Origin: Vandiemenella viatica
Taxonomy: Eukaryota; Arthropoda; Insecta; Orthoptera; Morabidae
NCBI GenBank assembly: GCA_031002005.1
Contig: CM061919.1
Span: 11,293,687-11,357,686, forward strand
DNA length: 64,000 nucleotides
Direction of reading: 5' to 3'
The position numbers were made by a program, and so were the translations under genes. Below the pieces are notes generated by a model. The model had not been told where the DNA came from. It saw nothing but the letters and a program-made list of their open reading frames with translations, and ran no database searches. Of the stretch, positions 21,222 through 32,333 are shown piece after piece (the first letter of the stretch is position 1; the number at the start of each line of letters is the position of its first letter).

Positions 21222-21544
21222 AATATTGTGGCGACCTAAAGCATATAGGTTGAGTTATCCGGCTACATGGTCAAATCAAATTAAAATCAATTTATAAATT
21301 TTTTACAGAACATTGAGTCAACCACAAACTGTAACCCCAGTATCGGCCTTGGGTCTTACAGTATACACATTATGCATGGAAAAGTTTGTATTTATTTAGA
21401 TGTAATAAGATCTTACCTTATGTTTCTGGCATCTGTGAAGGTGTTTTTGGCTCCAAAGGAAAATGCTTTTGTGTTTGACAGAAATACTTAAAGCAGTGGC
21501 AATACTTACTCAACAGCAACCGTTTGGCACTTAGCCTGGAAGTA

Positions 21545-21780
21545 ATGATGTGTTAAGTAAGGAGGAGGGTATTGTAGGATTGTTTTGGAAGAGAAAGCAT
21601 GTAAAGATACCAGAAAAGTAACTTCCTGGATGGAAGAAAACTTAAAAAGTTAAAAAGCAGTGTACAGGTAGCAAATGCAGTAGCAAGAAATGTGGAAATG
21701 GGAGTGCCACAGACAGTGCATTGGGCCACTGGTGTTCATTATTCTAATGAATTATTGTGTTTTTTATATAAATAATAAAT
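21545..21780 (+). mobile_element. LINE-B relic, RT fragment
   Basis: Decayed sense fragment with GGGAGTGCCACAGACAGTGC (GVPQ region) followed by CTGGTGTTCATTATTCTAATGA, matching the 48.6-kb copy (GAACCATTGCTGTTCATTATTCTCATGA). It is followed by the foldback at 21787. Confidence 0.55.
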
Positions 21781-21786
21781 TAAAGG

Positions 21787-22083
21787 GAAATTAACCCACT
21801 ACATACCAAATTTGATGGCTGCGATGAGAGAAAACATAAAAGATGGACAATAGTTCAGTAATGACCTTCTTCAAGTAGTAGAGAACTGGGCCATTAGGTT
21901 TTGGACGTGTGCACACACAGACGTGGGGTGATATTCTGTGTTCGCACACGTCCAGAATCTAATGGCCCATTTCTCTACTATTTGAAGAAGGTCATTGCCG
22001 AAATAGTGTATATTTGTTTGTCTGCCTTTCGTGTTTACTCTCATCTCAGCCATCAAGTTAAGTATGTTGTGGGTTAATTTTTC
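21787..22083. repeat. Foldback MITE
   Basis: Inverted arms about 21787-21930 and 21940-22083: AAATTAACCCACTACATACC, TTGATGGCTGCGATGAGAG, ATGACCTTCTTCAAGTAGTA, GGGCCATTAGGTTTTGGACG and the inverted counterparts CGTCCAGAATCTAATGGCCC, TACTATTTGAAGAAGGTCAT, CTCATCTCAGCCATCAA, GTTGTGGGTTAATTT. The right arm has about 10 extra bases. Non-coding. Confidence 0.85.
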
Positions 22084-22199
22084 ATTCCTTTATTATTAAT
22101 ATTGCCTAGAAGCTGCTTCCATTTTCCTTAGTTTCATGTGTTGTTTATATGGAAGGAAAGGATAAATCATACCCAAAACTCACTAAAGTTGAAGAGAGG

Positions 22200-22370
22200 A
22201 GGGCAGCAGCAACAAAAAATAATACAAAAAACACAATATTTTGAGCTAAACCTTTTATCAAGAACATAGAGATATGTTGCTGTAGTTGCGCAAGTGTGTG
22301 GCTATGTTGATAGCAAGCACTTGCACAACCACAGCCACATATCTGTATGTTATTGACAAAGGGTGTGAGT
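22200..22370. repeat. Short foldback
   Basis: ACATAGAGATATGTTGCTGT and TTGCGCAAGTG (22262-22293) are mirrored by ACTTGCACAACCACAGCCAC and ATATCTGTATGTTATTG (22318-22358). Flanks CCTTTTATCAAG and TTGACAAAGGG resemble the tips of the foldback family at 33.8 kb. Confidence 0.65.
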
Positions 22371-22455
22371 GACCATCGCCTGCCGGCTGATCTAAATGTG
22401 CCAGGCTTGGTAAGGAGATAATGCCTAACCTTGGAGGGGTGATCCCGTTATGTTC
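22371..22455 (+). repeat. Fragment of the LTR-like repeat found at 25.4-27.3 kb
   Basis: GACCATCGCCTGCCGGCTGA, TCTAAATGTGCCAGGC and CCTTGGAGGGGTGATCCC match 26880-26955 in the same orientation. Confidence 0.7.
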
Positions 22456-23440
22456 ACTCCATCTACGCGCAAAAAAATGAACATGCTCACCCACATCCTC
22501 AAGAAAGGTTAACGTTTCCTCAATCCCCATAACCTCTGTGCTAATGAGCAATTCCTGCGTCTTTTCAGGCAATTTCGAAAGAATAAGAAGAATTTTCTGG
22601 AAATAGTTTGTCCAGATGCCTGGATGAGATTGAAGGCATTGATAAATTCTTTCAGGTGAGGATTTTTTGGGTCAGGATATTTTTCTATATTTACTGCCTG
22701 TTTGTACACTACTGCTGAAGAAATCAATTTCATGGTATTCCTGTGACGTTTCAGCTGCCCCAGAACTTCCTGTTTTAAACAATTTGCTTCGGCACTTATT
22801 TCCTTCGAGATCTCCTTCACTCTTCATTCCGTAAACCACAATTTCTCATTACTTCCTTGCATCCAGACATAACGCTCATCAACCTAATCATCTAGCCTGT
22901 TTGTTGAATCCTTTTGTCTCTTCACTTCTTCTCGCAACTCGGCTAATTGATTTCCCGTCGCTTCCATGGTCACCTGAAAGCTGGTTGCAATAATCAGTAA
23001 TTTTTGCCCCATCCTCTCCTCTACTTCGTGCAATTTTTTCTTTAACACCTCTCTTACCCTTTCCATTTTCTCTGCACCCTCTGAAGCTAATTCCTCCCTC
23101 AGTATTTTATCTGATTCTGCCCACTCGACTGCCCACTTAGTTTTGGAACAACAAGTCTTTTGCTTCTTGCAGCATATACTCCCATTTAATCATTCTTCAT
23201 ATTGTTTATTTCTTTCCACTGTTTCCCTAATTTCTTCCACATCTTTACGTATATTTTATTTATCTCTCTTAATTTCTTCCCTTATTTCTCACACAGCTTC
23301 CTCACTCCCTTTGACTGTTTCCTTACTTATCTTAACTGTTTCTTTGATCTCTTTCATTTCTTGCTGATTTTGATGTTCAAATGTATCCGGTTTTCCTTTC
23401 ATCTCTTGTAAAACTGCCAGAATACCAATGTAATTTGTAA
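22456..23440 (-). pseudogene. Gypsy-like gag, coiled-coil N-terminal part, broken
   Basis: Minus-strand remnant of an LTR-retrotransposon capsid polyprotein. It begins near 23402 (MKGKPDTFEHQNQQEMKEIK) and runs through a long charged coiled coil (MERVREVLKKKLHEVEERMG, then NQLAELREEVKRQKDSTN at 22884-23066). A capsid-like region follows with DPKNPHLKEFINAFNLIQ (22600-22690), and then KTQELLISTEVMGIEETLTF and HVHFFARRW (22455-22560). Arthropod Gypsy elements often have such coiled-coil Gag N-termini. At least four frame breaks. It is followed downstream only by unrelated repeats, so protease, RT and integrase are absent. No envelope gene is visible. Confidence 0.65.
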
Positions 23441-23449
23441 GAACCGAGC

Positions 23450-24148
23450 TTATACTTGGGGTGGAGCATAAACACGTTGTCTTAACTATAACCGTGTGTA
23501 GCCTTGGTTGTAACAGTTTTGACTTAGTTAAGATGATTCGATCGCCACATAGGTTTTTAACCAGAAAACTATGAAAAGGTAAAGTTCAATAATGATAAAT
23601 AGTTCATTGCCATTTAAATAAGTATATTCTTCTAAAAGTTCACAAAGTCAACAACTGTACAGGCAATCAGACGAATTTTCCAAAGAAATGTATTACAAGT
23701 TCGATTAACCAGTCGAGCCAGACCACACCCCAATAGTTCAAACTTCTAGTTGTAGTAATTTAACAAAAGAGAATCAACGCCCCCATTGTTCAACAGTTTA
23801 GTAAAATCAAACAATCCCGAGGCCTCACTTGGAGAAATACTATTTTAATTCAACATAATAGTTGACTTGAATAAAAGAAGTGGCATTATTCCAAAATAAA
23901 ACTTTTACTGATGTGCTAGATATAAAACTTTCCTGCCTACTGAGCTACATGCTATCGCGTTCGCGGTTCCTGGCAGACTGAGCGGCGAACAACTGCACGC
24001 ACGGTCCTATATTCACATAGCACTTCCTGCTTCTCGAATATTCCTAGCGGCTTCTCACGCAGCGTGGGAACAAATCTTTTTCCTCTTTCTCAGGGGTGAC
24101 TGATGGGAAAGTCGTCAGACATCAAATCGCACGTCTGAAGTCCTAACA
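23450..24148 (-). mobile_element. Probable 5' LTR and leader of the gag-bearing element
   Basis: On the minus strand a TGTTAGGACTTCAG start at 24148 could be an LTR 5' end. The region is GC-richer near its start, has an AGTTTTATTTTGGAATAA polyadenylation-like stretch mid-way, and reaches TATGTGGCGATCG at about 23545-23557, a primer-binding-like site, before the gag start at 23402. There is no partner LTR in the window. Boundaries uncertain. Confidence 0.45.
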
Positions 24149-25290
24149 TTCGCTAATCTGACCTTGAAATTAAAAATAATTCAATCTACTTGAAACTTTA
24201 CAAATAGCTAGATCTTTAAATAAACGTTAACTTTAGTTATTATGAAAAATATCCTAAATTTAATGCTTTAGCTGAAAATAAATAATTTAAATAGGAACTT
24301 CCACTCCAAGCGAATGCCGAAAACTGATGAAATTAAAAATATTGGAAATACTATCTTGAAAACTGTAAAACTGCATTCTAACTTGAATAAACATAGAAAA
24401 ATTACTTTGAAAATGAAATGCACTAATATTTTATCCAATCTAACTTATGGTTCTGAGAACAAAATTTTGTCACGCAGTTACAAAATTTAACAGATAGGTT
24501 ACAAATTGCCCTGAGTGGAGTTATCACCCTCAAACTCTGAAACTTTCCTCCCCTCCCATTCAATCAATGTTGGCTCCCTGCCACTCATTTTAACTACCAG
24601 AAGTCAAGAACAAATAAATTTAAAAGCTACTTAATTCTGAGAGAAAACTCTGATGCCAAAGCTGCAGAAATAAGGAAAAAGCCCTACATAAACAAGTACT
24701 GACATTATTTCAATCACTATAATGATTTTAATTTCTTCAAAACCTCATGCTAAACACACATAACCCAAATTTAATGAAAATATACGAGTGCAAGTAACTA
24801 ATCAAGAACAAACTATTATAGTAGGACTTTTTTTTTTATTACAGATATGTGTGAAAATTCTTAACACGAAACAAGGGAAAAGGTTAGCAAGAAACACCAG
24901 TGTTCATTCAGTTACATTGACAACTTTAACATATACATAGTTTCAAGCTCAAAGGCAAAGCAATGCACCAAGTAACCATGCTTCAACAAAATAAAAAATA
25001 TAAAAATCAACAAGAGGAAAAACACATATCCTTCATAAACTACAATAAAAAATGTAGCAAAAATCAATGAATCTAGAAGAAACAAATACCAGTTTCATAA
25101 TTTCACCAAGACAAATTAAAGGAAAAAAACCATAATAGTGGACAAAAAAGAACGCTGAAACAATTAAATAAGATTCTTCGAGCTGCGAAACAAGGATAAA
25201 AAAACTTATCAAAAATGTGAGCATGATCAGCTTTAAAAGTTCAGTAAAACAATGGAAGTACATCAGTCAAGTGCATTATCACCCCACCAA
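24149..25290. other. Unassigned AT-rich intronic DNA
   Basis: A poly-T run lies at 24829-24839. No convincing coding sequence; open frames here are AT-driven. Confidence 0.4.
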
Positions 25291-25307
25291 ACCATTCGCC
25301 CCTCAGA

Positions 25308-25340
25308 CAGAGAGAGAGAGAGAGAGAGAAAAAAAAAATA
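25308..25340 (+). repeat. (GA)n microsatellite followed by poly-A
   Basis: About ten GA units (25310-25329) and then an A run. Confidence 0.9.
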
Positions 25341-25404
25341 ACACAACCATCATCATGCCACCCATCTAAATTGCACACCAAGACTCACCTCTATATAAAC
25401 TGTC

Positions 25405-25930
25405 TTATAGGATGTTAGTCACTTCACTGTCTTCAAGAATGAAACTTTTTTTTGGCAAGGGTTGCCAGATGCAACGGTATTGCTGGAGTTTGGTCTTCTT
25501 CATGGATCCACCGATGAGTTCAAAGGAACCAATTTCCTTCGTAAGATCTTCAGTACAAACAACCCTTAGCTTCTCGAACTCAGCTGTCAGCTGACAGTAC
25601 CAGCTAAAGCTGTTATTCTTGCATTCCACATTTCAGGTACCAGTTCATCTATGAAAAGGCAGTGAAATGACCACAGAGTAGTGATAGTTCACGTTCTTTA
25701 TTTCATAAGTAGTATTATGTTAAATTTTGGACTTGGTCAGTGCCTGAGAACATCTCTCCCTGACAACAACTTCTCACCCTCTGTCCCCTTCGCCAGCAAT
25801 CCAAGCCTACCGCTTGCCTAATGGGATCGCCCCTCCAAGGTCAGTCATTCTTTGCATACCAAGCCTGACGCATCTAGATCAGCCGGCAGACTATGGTCAC
25901 TTACACTTTGCTTCATGCAATGGTTACTTC
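25405..25930 (-). mobile_element. LTR-like repeat, inverted pair, left member
   Basis: Reading on the minus strand: GTGACCATAGTCTGCCGGC, ATCTAGATGCGTCAGGC, GAGAACATCT-type sequence in reverse order, GAACGTGAACTATCACTACT, CACTGCCTTTTCATAG, then TGGTACCTG followed by an open frame (25405-25629) starting MECKNNSFSWYCQLTAEFEK. The layout (repeat ending near an AATAAAG-like signal, then GGTACCTG and an ORF) resembles an LTR, primer site and start of gag. I cannot assign the protein. The right member lies at 26850-27310 in opposite orientation. Confidence 0.6.
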
Positions 25931-26849
25931 CTTCGATAGGAAAGTGAAAATGTGCAAGTGTACAGTGGCTTAAAAGCTTCCAAAGCTTCAAGCACAGTAC
26001 ATTTTCAGTGTTCATGTATAACAAGTAATTTTAAAAATGAGACCACACATAAACAAATGGCTGAACTTCTGAAGGAAGCAAATCAACAATTATTTTGATA
26101 GACTGGGTTTACAGCAGCGACATACCTGAATTTTATGTTTTCTTGATTATATTTGCTGTTTATGCATTACATTATTATATGGGTTTGCAACTTTTGGTTA
26201 GATTTCAATATTTGAAAATGCTTAATTTTATGGCTGGAGTGGCAGAATTCATGCTGTTTTCAGCAACTGTTATTGGTATCACAAATTGAACAATGGATAT
26301 GGTACTGAACCAGTTTTTGGAAATGCAACTTTCAGGAACATTGTAAAGTATTGGTGAATGTTTATTTTTGGCCATTGTTCACTATCATCCATTCTGTGGC
26401 CACATATTGTTGGTAGGAAGTTAAATGTCCAAGTAGTAAGTGCTTAAGAGGCTTGAAAAAAGTCAAACCCAGTTTTTCAGTGTTAGCTACAATGAACGAT
26501 GACTATATGGCTGAGCTAAAGATAACTTTATTGGTAGACACTGTTTTCAGCAGCCACTGAAACATATTTGATTTTTATGTCCTCTTGTTTATATTTTGTG
26601 GTGTGTATGTTGAATTATTATTATTACTGTTTAACTTTGGGTTAGATTCAAGCTTATTTTAATATTTAGTTTGATATTGCAAGTATATGAATTGTATTTT
26701 TCTTTTTTGGTGTGTGTGTTTTGAAACTTTGTTTTACTTTTAAGAGTTTATCTGGTTTTGTAACTATTAGGTGCATAATAGTGAAGTGTAACAGTAAAGT
26801 GTAACTGGTAGATTGTTAAGAAGAAAAAGAAGTAAAAGTCTGTCTTTTC
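25931..26849. other. Spacer between the inverted LTR-like repeats
   Basis: AT-rich; a 64-codon hydrophobic open frame at 26095-26289 is most likely chance. GT-rich patch near 26710-26722. No feature supported. Confidence 0.4.
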
Positions 26850-27310
26850 TTCTGAAAAATAGGTGAGTGTAGTGTGATTGGCAGTAGCCTGCTGGCTGAT
26901 CTAAATGCATCAGGCTCGGTATGCAAAGGATGCCTGACCTTGGAGAGGTGATCCCCATAGGCAAGTGGTAGGCTGGAATCGCTGGCAAGGGGGACAGAGG
27001 ATGAGAAATTGTAGTCGTGAAGAGATGTTCTCAGGCACTGACCAAGTGTTTAATGTATTTGTGCTAATTCTGTGCAGCTTATGAATTAAAGAACATGAAC
27101 TGTCACTACTCTATGGTCATTTCACTGCCTTTTTGTGGATGATTTAGTACCTGTAATGTGGACTGCAAGAAATACAGCTTCAGTTGATGCTGTCGGCTGA
27201 CAGCTCAGTTGAACAAGCTAAGCCCTTGTTCATACTGAGGATCTTACAAAGGAAATGGTTCCTTCCAACTCATCAGTGGGTCCATGAAGAGGGGCCAACT
27301 TGGCATTACA
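26850..27310 (+). mobile_element. LTR-like repeat, inverted pair, right member
   Basis: Plus-strand counterpart of 25405-25930, roughly 80 percent similar by eye: GCCTGCTGGCTGATCTAAAT, GGCAAGGGGGACAGAGGATG, AGATGTTCTCAGGCACTGAC, GAACATGAACTGTCACTACT, CACTGCCTTTTTGTGG, then GTACCTGTAATGTGGACTGC and a broken version of the open frame (27184-27340). The two repeats point away from each other. Confidence 0.65.
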
Positions 27311-27524
27311 CAGTAAGGGTTTTGCCTGAAATATTGTTGTTTTTTGTGTTTTGTTGCTGCTGCCCTCCTCCCTTCAACTTTGGTGAGTGTTAGGGGTAAT
27401 TTTTCTTTCTCTTACATATAAATTTCGCTTCATGGCAGTTCTTCCTGCTCTATGTTACTGGAATTATTGTATTGATGGTTTATACTCAGAAATCAGGTTG
27501 TTTGCAAGATAACTTAATGGTACA

Positions 27525-28050
27525 TAATTAGATTAAAACTGGAAAGGATTTTGAGTGGCTGCAGGGGGATCTGGACAGGATATACAGTTGAGTAGGTTAA
27601 TATGGAATGAAAATAAATGCCAAGAAGAGTCTGCATGAGAGATAGACAGATAAAAAAACAAAAGGTTTTCTTTGATTGTAGGAATTGCTTGTTGAAGACC
27701 TCAAGTGTAAATATCTTGAGATAAAATTTGATATAAACCTTAAATGAGAAGGACACATTAGGCAGAATTTTTAAAACCATAATTTACTGGAAACGGTGAT
27801 GAAGGGATGTACCAAAGAAGTGAATAACTAGGTTTAAAAAAACTTTGGCCATGCAATATGTTGAATTTGGCGATGTAGTATGGGACACAATTTTAGGTAT
27901 CAAAGTAAGGTGTTGGATGGCATGCAAAAAAGTTCAAATAGATTATTTTTTGGAAATCACTACAGAACACAACCTGTAACTGTTACAGTAAAAGAACTGG
28001 GTTGAAAGTCATTGGAAGAGTGAAGGTGGGTGAAGAGAGTGTTTGGAGCA
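27525..28050 (+). mobile_element. LINE-B relic, interrupted
   Basis: Decayed sense copy: AGTAGGTTAATATGGAATGA, TTGTTGAAGACCTCAAGTGT, AAATATCTTGAG and GTATGGGACACAATTTTAGG follow the same order as at 48790-49090. It is interrupted at about 28050 and resumes at 28815. Confidence 0.7.
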
Positions 28051-28814
28051 CACAGGACATATTTTATTGTAATGGGAAATCATTTAGTTTAACATTTTAC
28101 TATCAAAATTGTGTAAGTTTATTTGGTTTCACAGCAGTAAGACGTTGTGTTAATACATCCTGTTTGTTTGACTCAGAATCTGCCGATCAACAGTACAAAG
28201 TACAAGCTACTCATATGATGCTGAACACGCAAGCTGATACTTTACCAGCAAGCCAGAATACATGGATCACTCTCATTTCTCTCTGTTGGGTGACAAGTTA
28301 TCAGCTACATCTCGCAATAGGCAGTCGCTACACCAACCTTACCATTCCCTGTTAGTTGCATACAGTAGGGCAAAGTATCATCCCTACGTTTAGTAGAATG
28401 GGTTAAAGAATACATCATGTTTACTGTACAGCATCAGCTGTAGTTGGGTTACAGTTTTGGTACAGATTAAATAAGGTTTCCTGAAGAGGTTTTTTGATTT
28501 CAACTAACCCTCAGCTGTCTGCTCCCTATGCTACTAGTCTCCAAGATGCATGCTCAACCCTTTGTGCTCATGTATATTCAGCAGTTAGACAGAAGTACAA
28601 GAAAGGAAGAGGACTGGTCAGAAGAACAAGAGCTCCAGAGAAGAAATTACAAGAAGATACATAAAGATAGTCAGCCTACATCATAGGGCATCATAGAGAA
28701 AACCTGTAGAATCCACGTGTTAGCCATTCACCACACTACAGTCAATTGTATTATTAGTGTTGATGCCTGGATGCCTACTGGTAGAAGAATTACTAGACAG
28801 AAATGAAAATATAA
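28051..28814. other. Unidentified insert within a LINE-B relic
   Basis: About 760 bases separate the body of a LINE-B copy from its 3' end. GC is higher than in the surroundings. An open frame of 117 codons at 28002-28355 starts in the LINE and has no recognised motif. No inverted ends or target duplication that I can identify. Confidence 0.4.
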
Positions 28815-29088
28815 CCATAATCACCAGCTATCACTTGATTTCAGGCTTAAGGCAGAATGAAAATTCTGTTCTGATGGTGAGGCAGCGACTAAAATAAATT
28901 ACAAAGAGGAATGCTAATAAATTTACCAAAAATAGTGAAAAACTTAAAAATAAAAGTTTGTAAAAGTAGGTGGTGAAGTTGCACTGAAGAAATTTAATAA
29001 GTAATGAAGTGGTTAACTTGGTGTGTAATTAAATTTCCACTGGATCATATGCCTCAATGCAATTAAATTAAACTGAATTGATTTTTTG
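28815..29088 (+). mobile_element. LINE-B relic, 3' end
   Basis: Contains CAGCTATCACTTGATTTCAG, TAAATTACAAAGAGGAATGC and the family 3' end in degraded form (AAATTTCCACTGGATCATAT, CAATGCAATTAAATTAAACT). Confidence 0.75.
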
Positions 29089-29280
29089 TTTAAGTATATA
29101 TTGTGTCCTGAGATATTATGGCACTTTGTAAAGTACCGTTTAATTCACCAAAAGCACTCCCACTAGCTATCCCAGTAGTAAAATATTCTATAGATCAATT
29201 GTAAATTTGCTTAAAATTCCCCTTCACATTTGGGGTTTAATACGAATGCATGGCGACCAGGTTATTTAATATTATAGGTA

Positions 29281-30580
29281 CCGTAAGATGGGGTTACTTT
29301 GCACCACTTTTTTGTTTTTTCATCTATGAACTCTATTATGTTCTACAATTTTTAAGATCTAAATTCCTGCATATATTTTTTTCCGAAGACCATTGAAGCA
29401 TTGAACAAAATCCCAGATTTTTTATTGCATAGTTTGATTTTTTATTGAAATTAAAATATTGGTGCAAAGTATCCTCAGAGGGGGAGGATACTTTGCACCA
29501 CATAGGGAATTATGCAGAATTAAATAAGAGGAATGAACGTGGAGCATAGTATTCATACAGTAAGATTACTTTGCACCATAATAAGTAGTGCACAACATTT
29601 GGAACAAGTGAATTAATTTATTTATAATTTTAGTTGTTGTTTTATAAGCAGACAAAAGTCAAAATCAAGAAATATTTTATAACTTATGAATTTTATTACA
29701 AAAACTTTAGTGATAATCAAACACAATCATTTAACTCTGGTAACCAGGTTTACTTATTTGTTTTGGAGGTTTAATGGACCCCAGGACATCGTCCCAATTA
29801 ATGTTTAAAAAATCAACAGCAGTTGACCATTGCCAGGGGTTTTCTGTTTTCAGCATTAAAGATATCACTGTTTCGTCTTCAGTCAAATGAATGATTTCCG
29901 CAGGAACAGTTCATTTTCATGTTTGAAAATAACAAACTCTCCAATCTCTCAGATTTTCTAAATTATTTTCTCGGCATGTTCTTTCTGTAAAAACGAAACA
30001 AATAGTTTCCATCATATTTTTAACAATATCTTCAATTATTTGTTCTGTAGACCAAGTTATTAACAATAATTTCTTGCCAGGAATATGTGGGGCTTCATTG
30101 CATCGATTCAGTGACGGTGCAATGTAACCCCAATATCACCTAAATGTTGACATGCCTGTGTATAAACTTGAACTGTGCATTTCAAGTTTGACTTCTAATG
30201 ACCCATAATTCATTTATAATATGCCAAAATATTGAGAAATGAAATTAATATAGTCTTATCTGACAAATGTTTGCAGGATTTGAAATCCACACAAAAGTAT
30301 ATACACCAAAATTTTCCACAATTCTCCATCATAAATTGAGACACACACCACGTGGGATCTGGCCATCTGGAGGGGATCTGCTTCACCCTGAAGTGTAGCG
30401 TAGAGTTCCATCTCTGTGGTTAATTTAGAACTAACTGCAAATGACTCATATTTTACCTGTCAGAGACCACCAAATGTGATTCGGAATGTGGTGCAAAGTA
30501 TGCCCTCAAGGCGCTAAACATGGTCATGAACTTAATTGTTCACAGTTCAGGTGAAGGTGTTGCATTACCCCCGTTCAGCC
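29281..30580 (-). mobile_element. Probable pogo/Tigger-like (Tc1/mariner superfamily) element
   Basis: Left tip CCGTAAGATGGGGTTACTTT after a TA. The right tip, read inward on the minus strand, is GGCTGAACGGGGGTAATGCA, also next to TA. The inner sequence repeats GGTGCAAAGTA/TACTTTGCACC several times (29293, 29463, 29493, 29568, 30491), probably subterminal repeats. A broken minus-strand reading frame at 29755-30110 includes VPAEIIHLTEDETVISLMLK, NPWQWSTAVDFLNINWDDVL and NEAPHIPGKKLLLITWSTEQ. This resembles C-terminal tails of insect pogo-like transposases; the DDE core is not recognisable. Confidence 0.55.
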
Positions 30581-30582
30581 TA

Positions 30583-31080
30583 GGCGCCTGACAACTTGCT
30601 GGATAGAGCAGCAAATCCAGTTTTAAGTTCTGAAATGTGAAAATCATACAGTAGAAACTGACAAGCACAAACAGAGGCAACAAAGAGCCATATGAATGTG
30701 CACAGGCTTAACATGTATAGAAGATAATTATCATAAGAGTAAATTCCTTTAGCAAAAGTACTGGAGAACTACCTTCCAACCAGTTCTGATGGTAAAACCA
30801 CACTACAAACTGATGGACCTGTGTGTTTGGACAATTTTGCATTCCAGATAATCACTGGTGGTGCAAGCGCCATACTACCAGTTCAGTGTTGCAAGTAGTT
30901 CCATACAAAATGCACTCATTTAACTGTGACCATTGATGTCAGTGCATTTGAATTATATAAATACAAAAATTATCAGTATCAATATAACAGTATCAATGAC
31001 ATTTAGTATTAAAAAAAAACTTTATCTTGCAACATTCAGTGGTTATTTTCTTAATTTTGAGATGATGTAATGAAGCTTAA
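30583..31080. other. Unassigned intronic DNA
   Basis: No supported feature; short A-run near 31010. Confidence 0.4.
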
Positions 31081-31084
31081 TATG

Positions 31085-31745
31085 ATTACAATGGTAGAAG
31101 GATTGCGAGCAGTCAGCTGTGATCGATAGGATGGGTCAACATGGAATGAAGATAAATATAAAAAAAGATTCAGTTTATTAGGTAGACAAATAATGGTTCT
31201 GTAATTTGTATGTAGGGGCAGAACTGCTACGGCATAAGTTTGGCAGGACATGATTCCTGCATTTATTGGAAGGAGTGATGAGAGTATTGACCAGGAAAAA
31301 TGGGGAAACTGAGATACAGAGACTTAATCAGGAATTTCCTGACAATGCTGTTATGTTATGGTCCTATGTTACGTGTAGCAAATATTGGAGCTGTAGGTGG
31401 TTCGAAAAAGGGCCACTGGAAAAAGCTCCATAATTAATTACCCCAGCATAAAGGACAGTTTCAAAAGATAGAAAATTTTTCAATTAGATTTGGCTGTAGA
31501 AGTTAAACAGCCATTAACTGACATATTGGATTTGAGTTGGGAAGTACTAGGAAACAGGAGATGGTTAAGGAGTGTTATAAACCCATAATGCATACATTGA
31601 CCATAAGACTTGGGTGAATATTAGAAGGAGAAAAAAATTAGGAATAGTATTTGGAAGGGAACAGGTGGCCATAGACATTAACACTTAATTTCAGGCATAA
31701 GGAAGTGTGAAAGTTTTTGTACTAGGCAATGTAGACTGGAACTGG
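31085..31745 (+). mobile_element. LINE-B relic, RT C-terminal region
   Basis: Sense copy, heavily mutated: GGGTCAACATGGAATGAAGA, AGGCAGAACTGCT-like DLKCKYL region near 31215, TTATTGGAAGGAGTGATGAG, TTATGGTCCTATGTTACGTG, GGATTTGAGTTGGGAAGTAC and GGCATAAGGAAGTGTGAAAG follow the order of the protein blocks in 17527-18078. Lost its 3' tail. Confidence 0.7.
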
Positions 31746-31749
31746 AATA

Positions 31750-32325
31750 AATTAACTAGAAAATTTCTAAACATTTTACTTCAGACACTGAAAGAGCTTA
31801 AAGCAAGATTTGCATAATTCAGAATTAAGTACATATGAAAATTACCACCATCAAAATGAAAAATAATAAAATAAATTTATGTGGTTTCACTGGCATACTA
31901 AGTTTCAACTCATCAGGTATTCAGGCTCTGACACAGAGAATTTTCAGCATGTTTCACATACACGAAACAAGCTTTGCCAGAAATTGTCAAGATCATATTA
32001 AGTATTCATATAATTCCAAACTTCGATGGGATTCAGACCGAGACATCAAGTTTTCGAAATGGACATCTTAACAACAAACTTCCAGACCCCATATAATGAT
32101 AATAATGTTTTATCTATGATCAGTACTTTTGAGGTATCAACTAATGGTTTCTTTTTTTTATCCAACAAAAGTAGCAGTGTTATGTATTTTGTATCTGCTT
32201 TCTCATCAACATTAAAGGTCAACCTGCTGTTACCAATTTTGGTGAGAACACCATTGTTAAAATATGAATTTAAAACAAAAAATGCACTTAAGATATCCCT
32301 TACATAAATATCATAAAATCATGTA
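31750..32325. other. Unassigned intronic DNA next to the dynein-2 exon
   Basis: Two overlapping open frames (31835-32071, 32026-32307) have no recognised motif. They are on the strand opposite to the host gene. Confidence 0.4.
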
Positions 32326-32333
32326 TTACTTAC

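Larger units (their letters stand above)
8336..32333 (-). other. DYNC2LI1: DYNC2LI1 intron, about 24.0 kb
   Basis: Bounded by donor GTG|GTAAGTAAT (minus strand, at 32333) and acceptor TTACAG|GGC (at 8336). Joining the two exons restores an unbroken P-loop in phase 0. The intron is largely made of transposons in both orientations: two hAT elements, a pogo-like element, LTR debris and many LINE pieces. No other convincing host exon was seen within it. Confidence 0.85.

Noticed and set aside
23143..23411. Plus-strand serine/leucine/phenylalanine-rich frames
   Set aside because: They are the complement of the lysine/glutamate-rich gag coiled coil on the minus strand.
22456..24148. Endogenous retrovirus with envelope
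   Set aside because: Only gag-like and LTR-like sequence is visible; no pol or env.
25308..25340. (GA)n tract as a GAGA-type regulatory site
   Set aside because: Simple microsatellite deep in the intron with no promoter context.
26095..26289. 64-codon frame with a hydrophobic, membrane-like composition
   Set aside because: AT-rich DNA readily gives F/L/I/Y-rich frames; no signal, exon borders or family.
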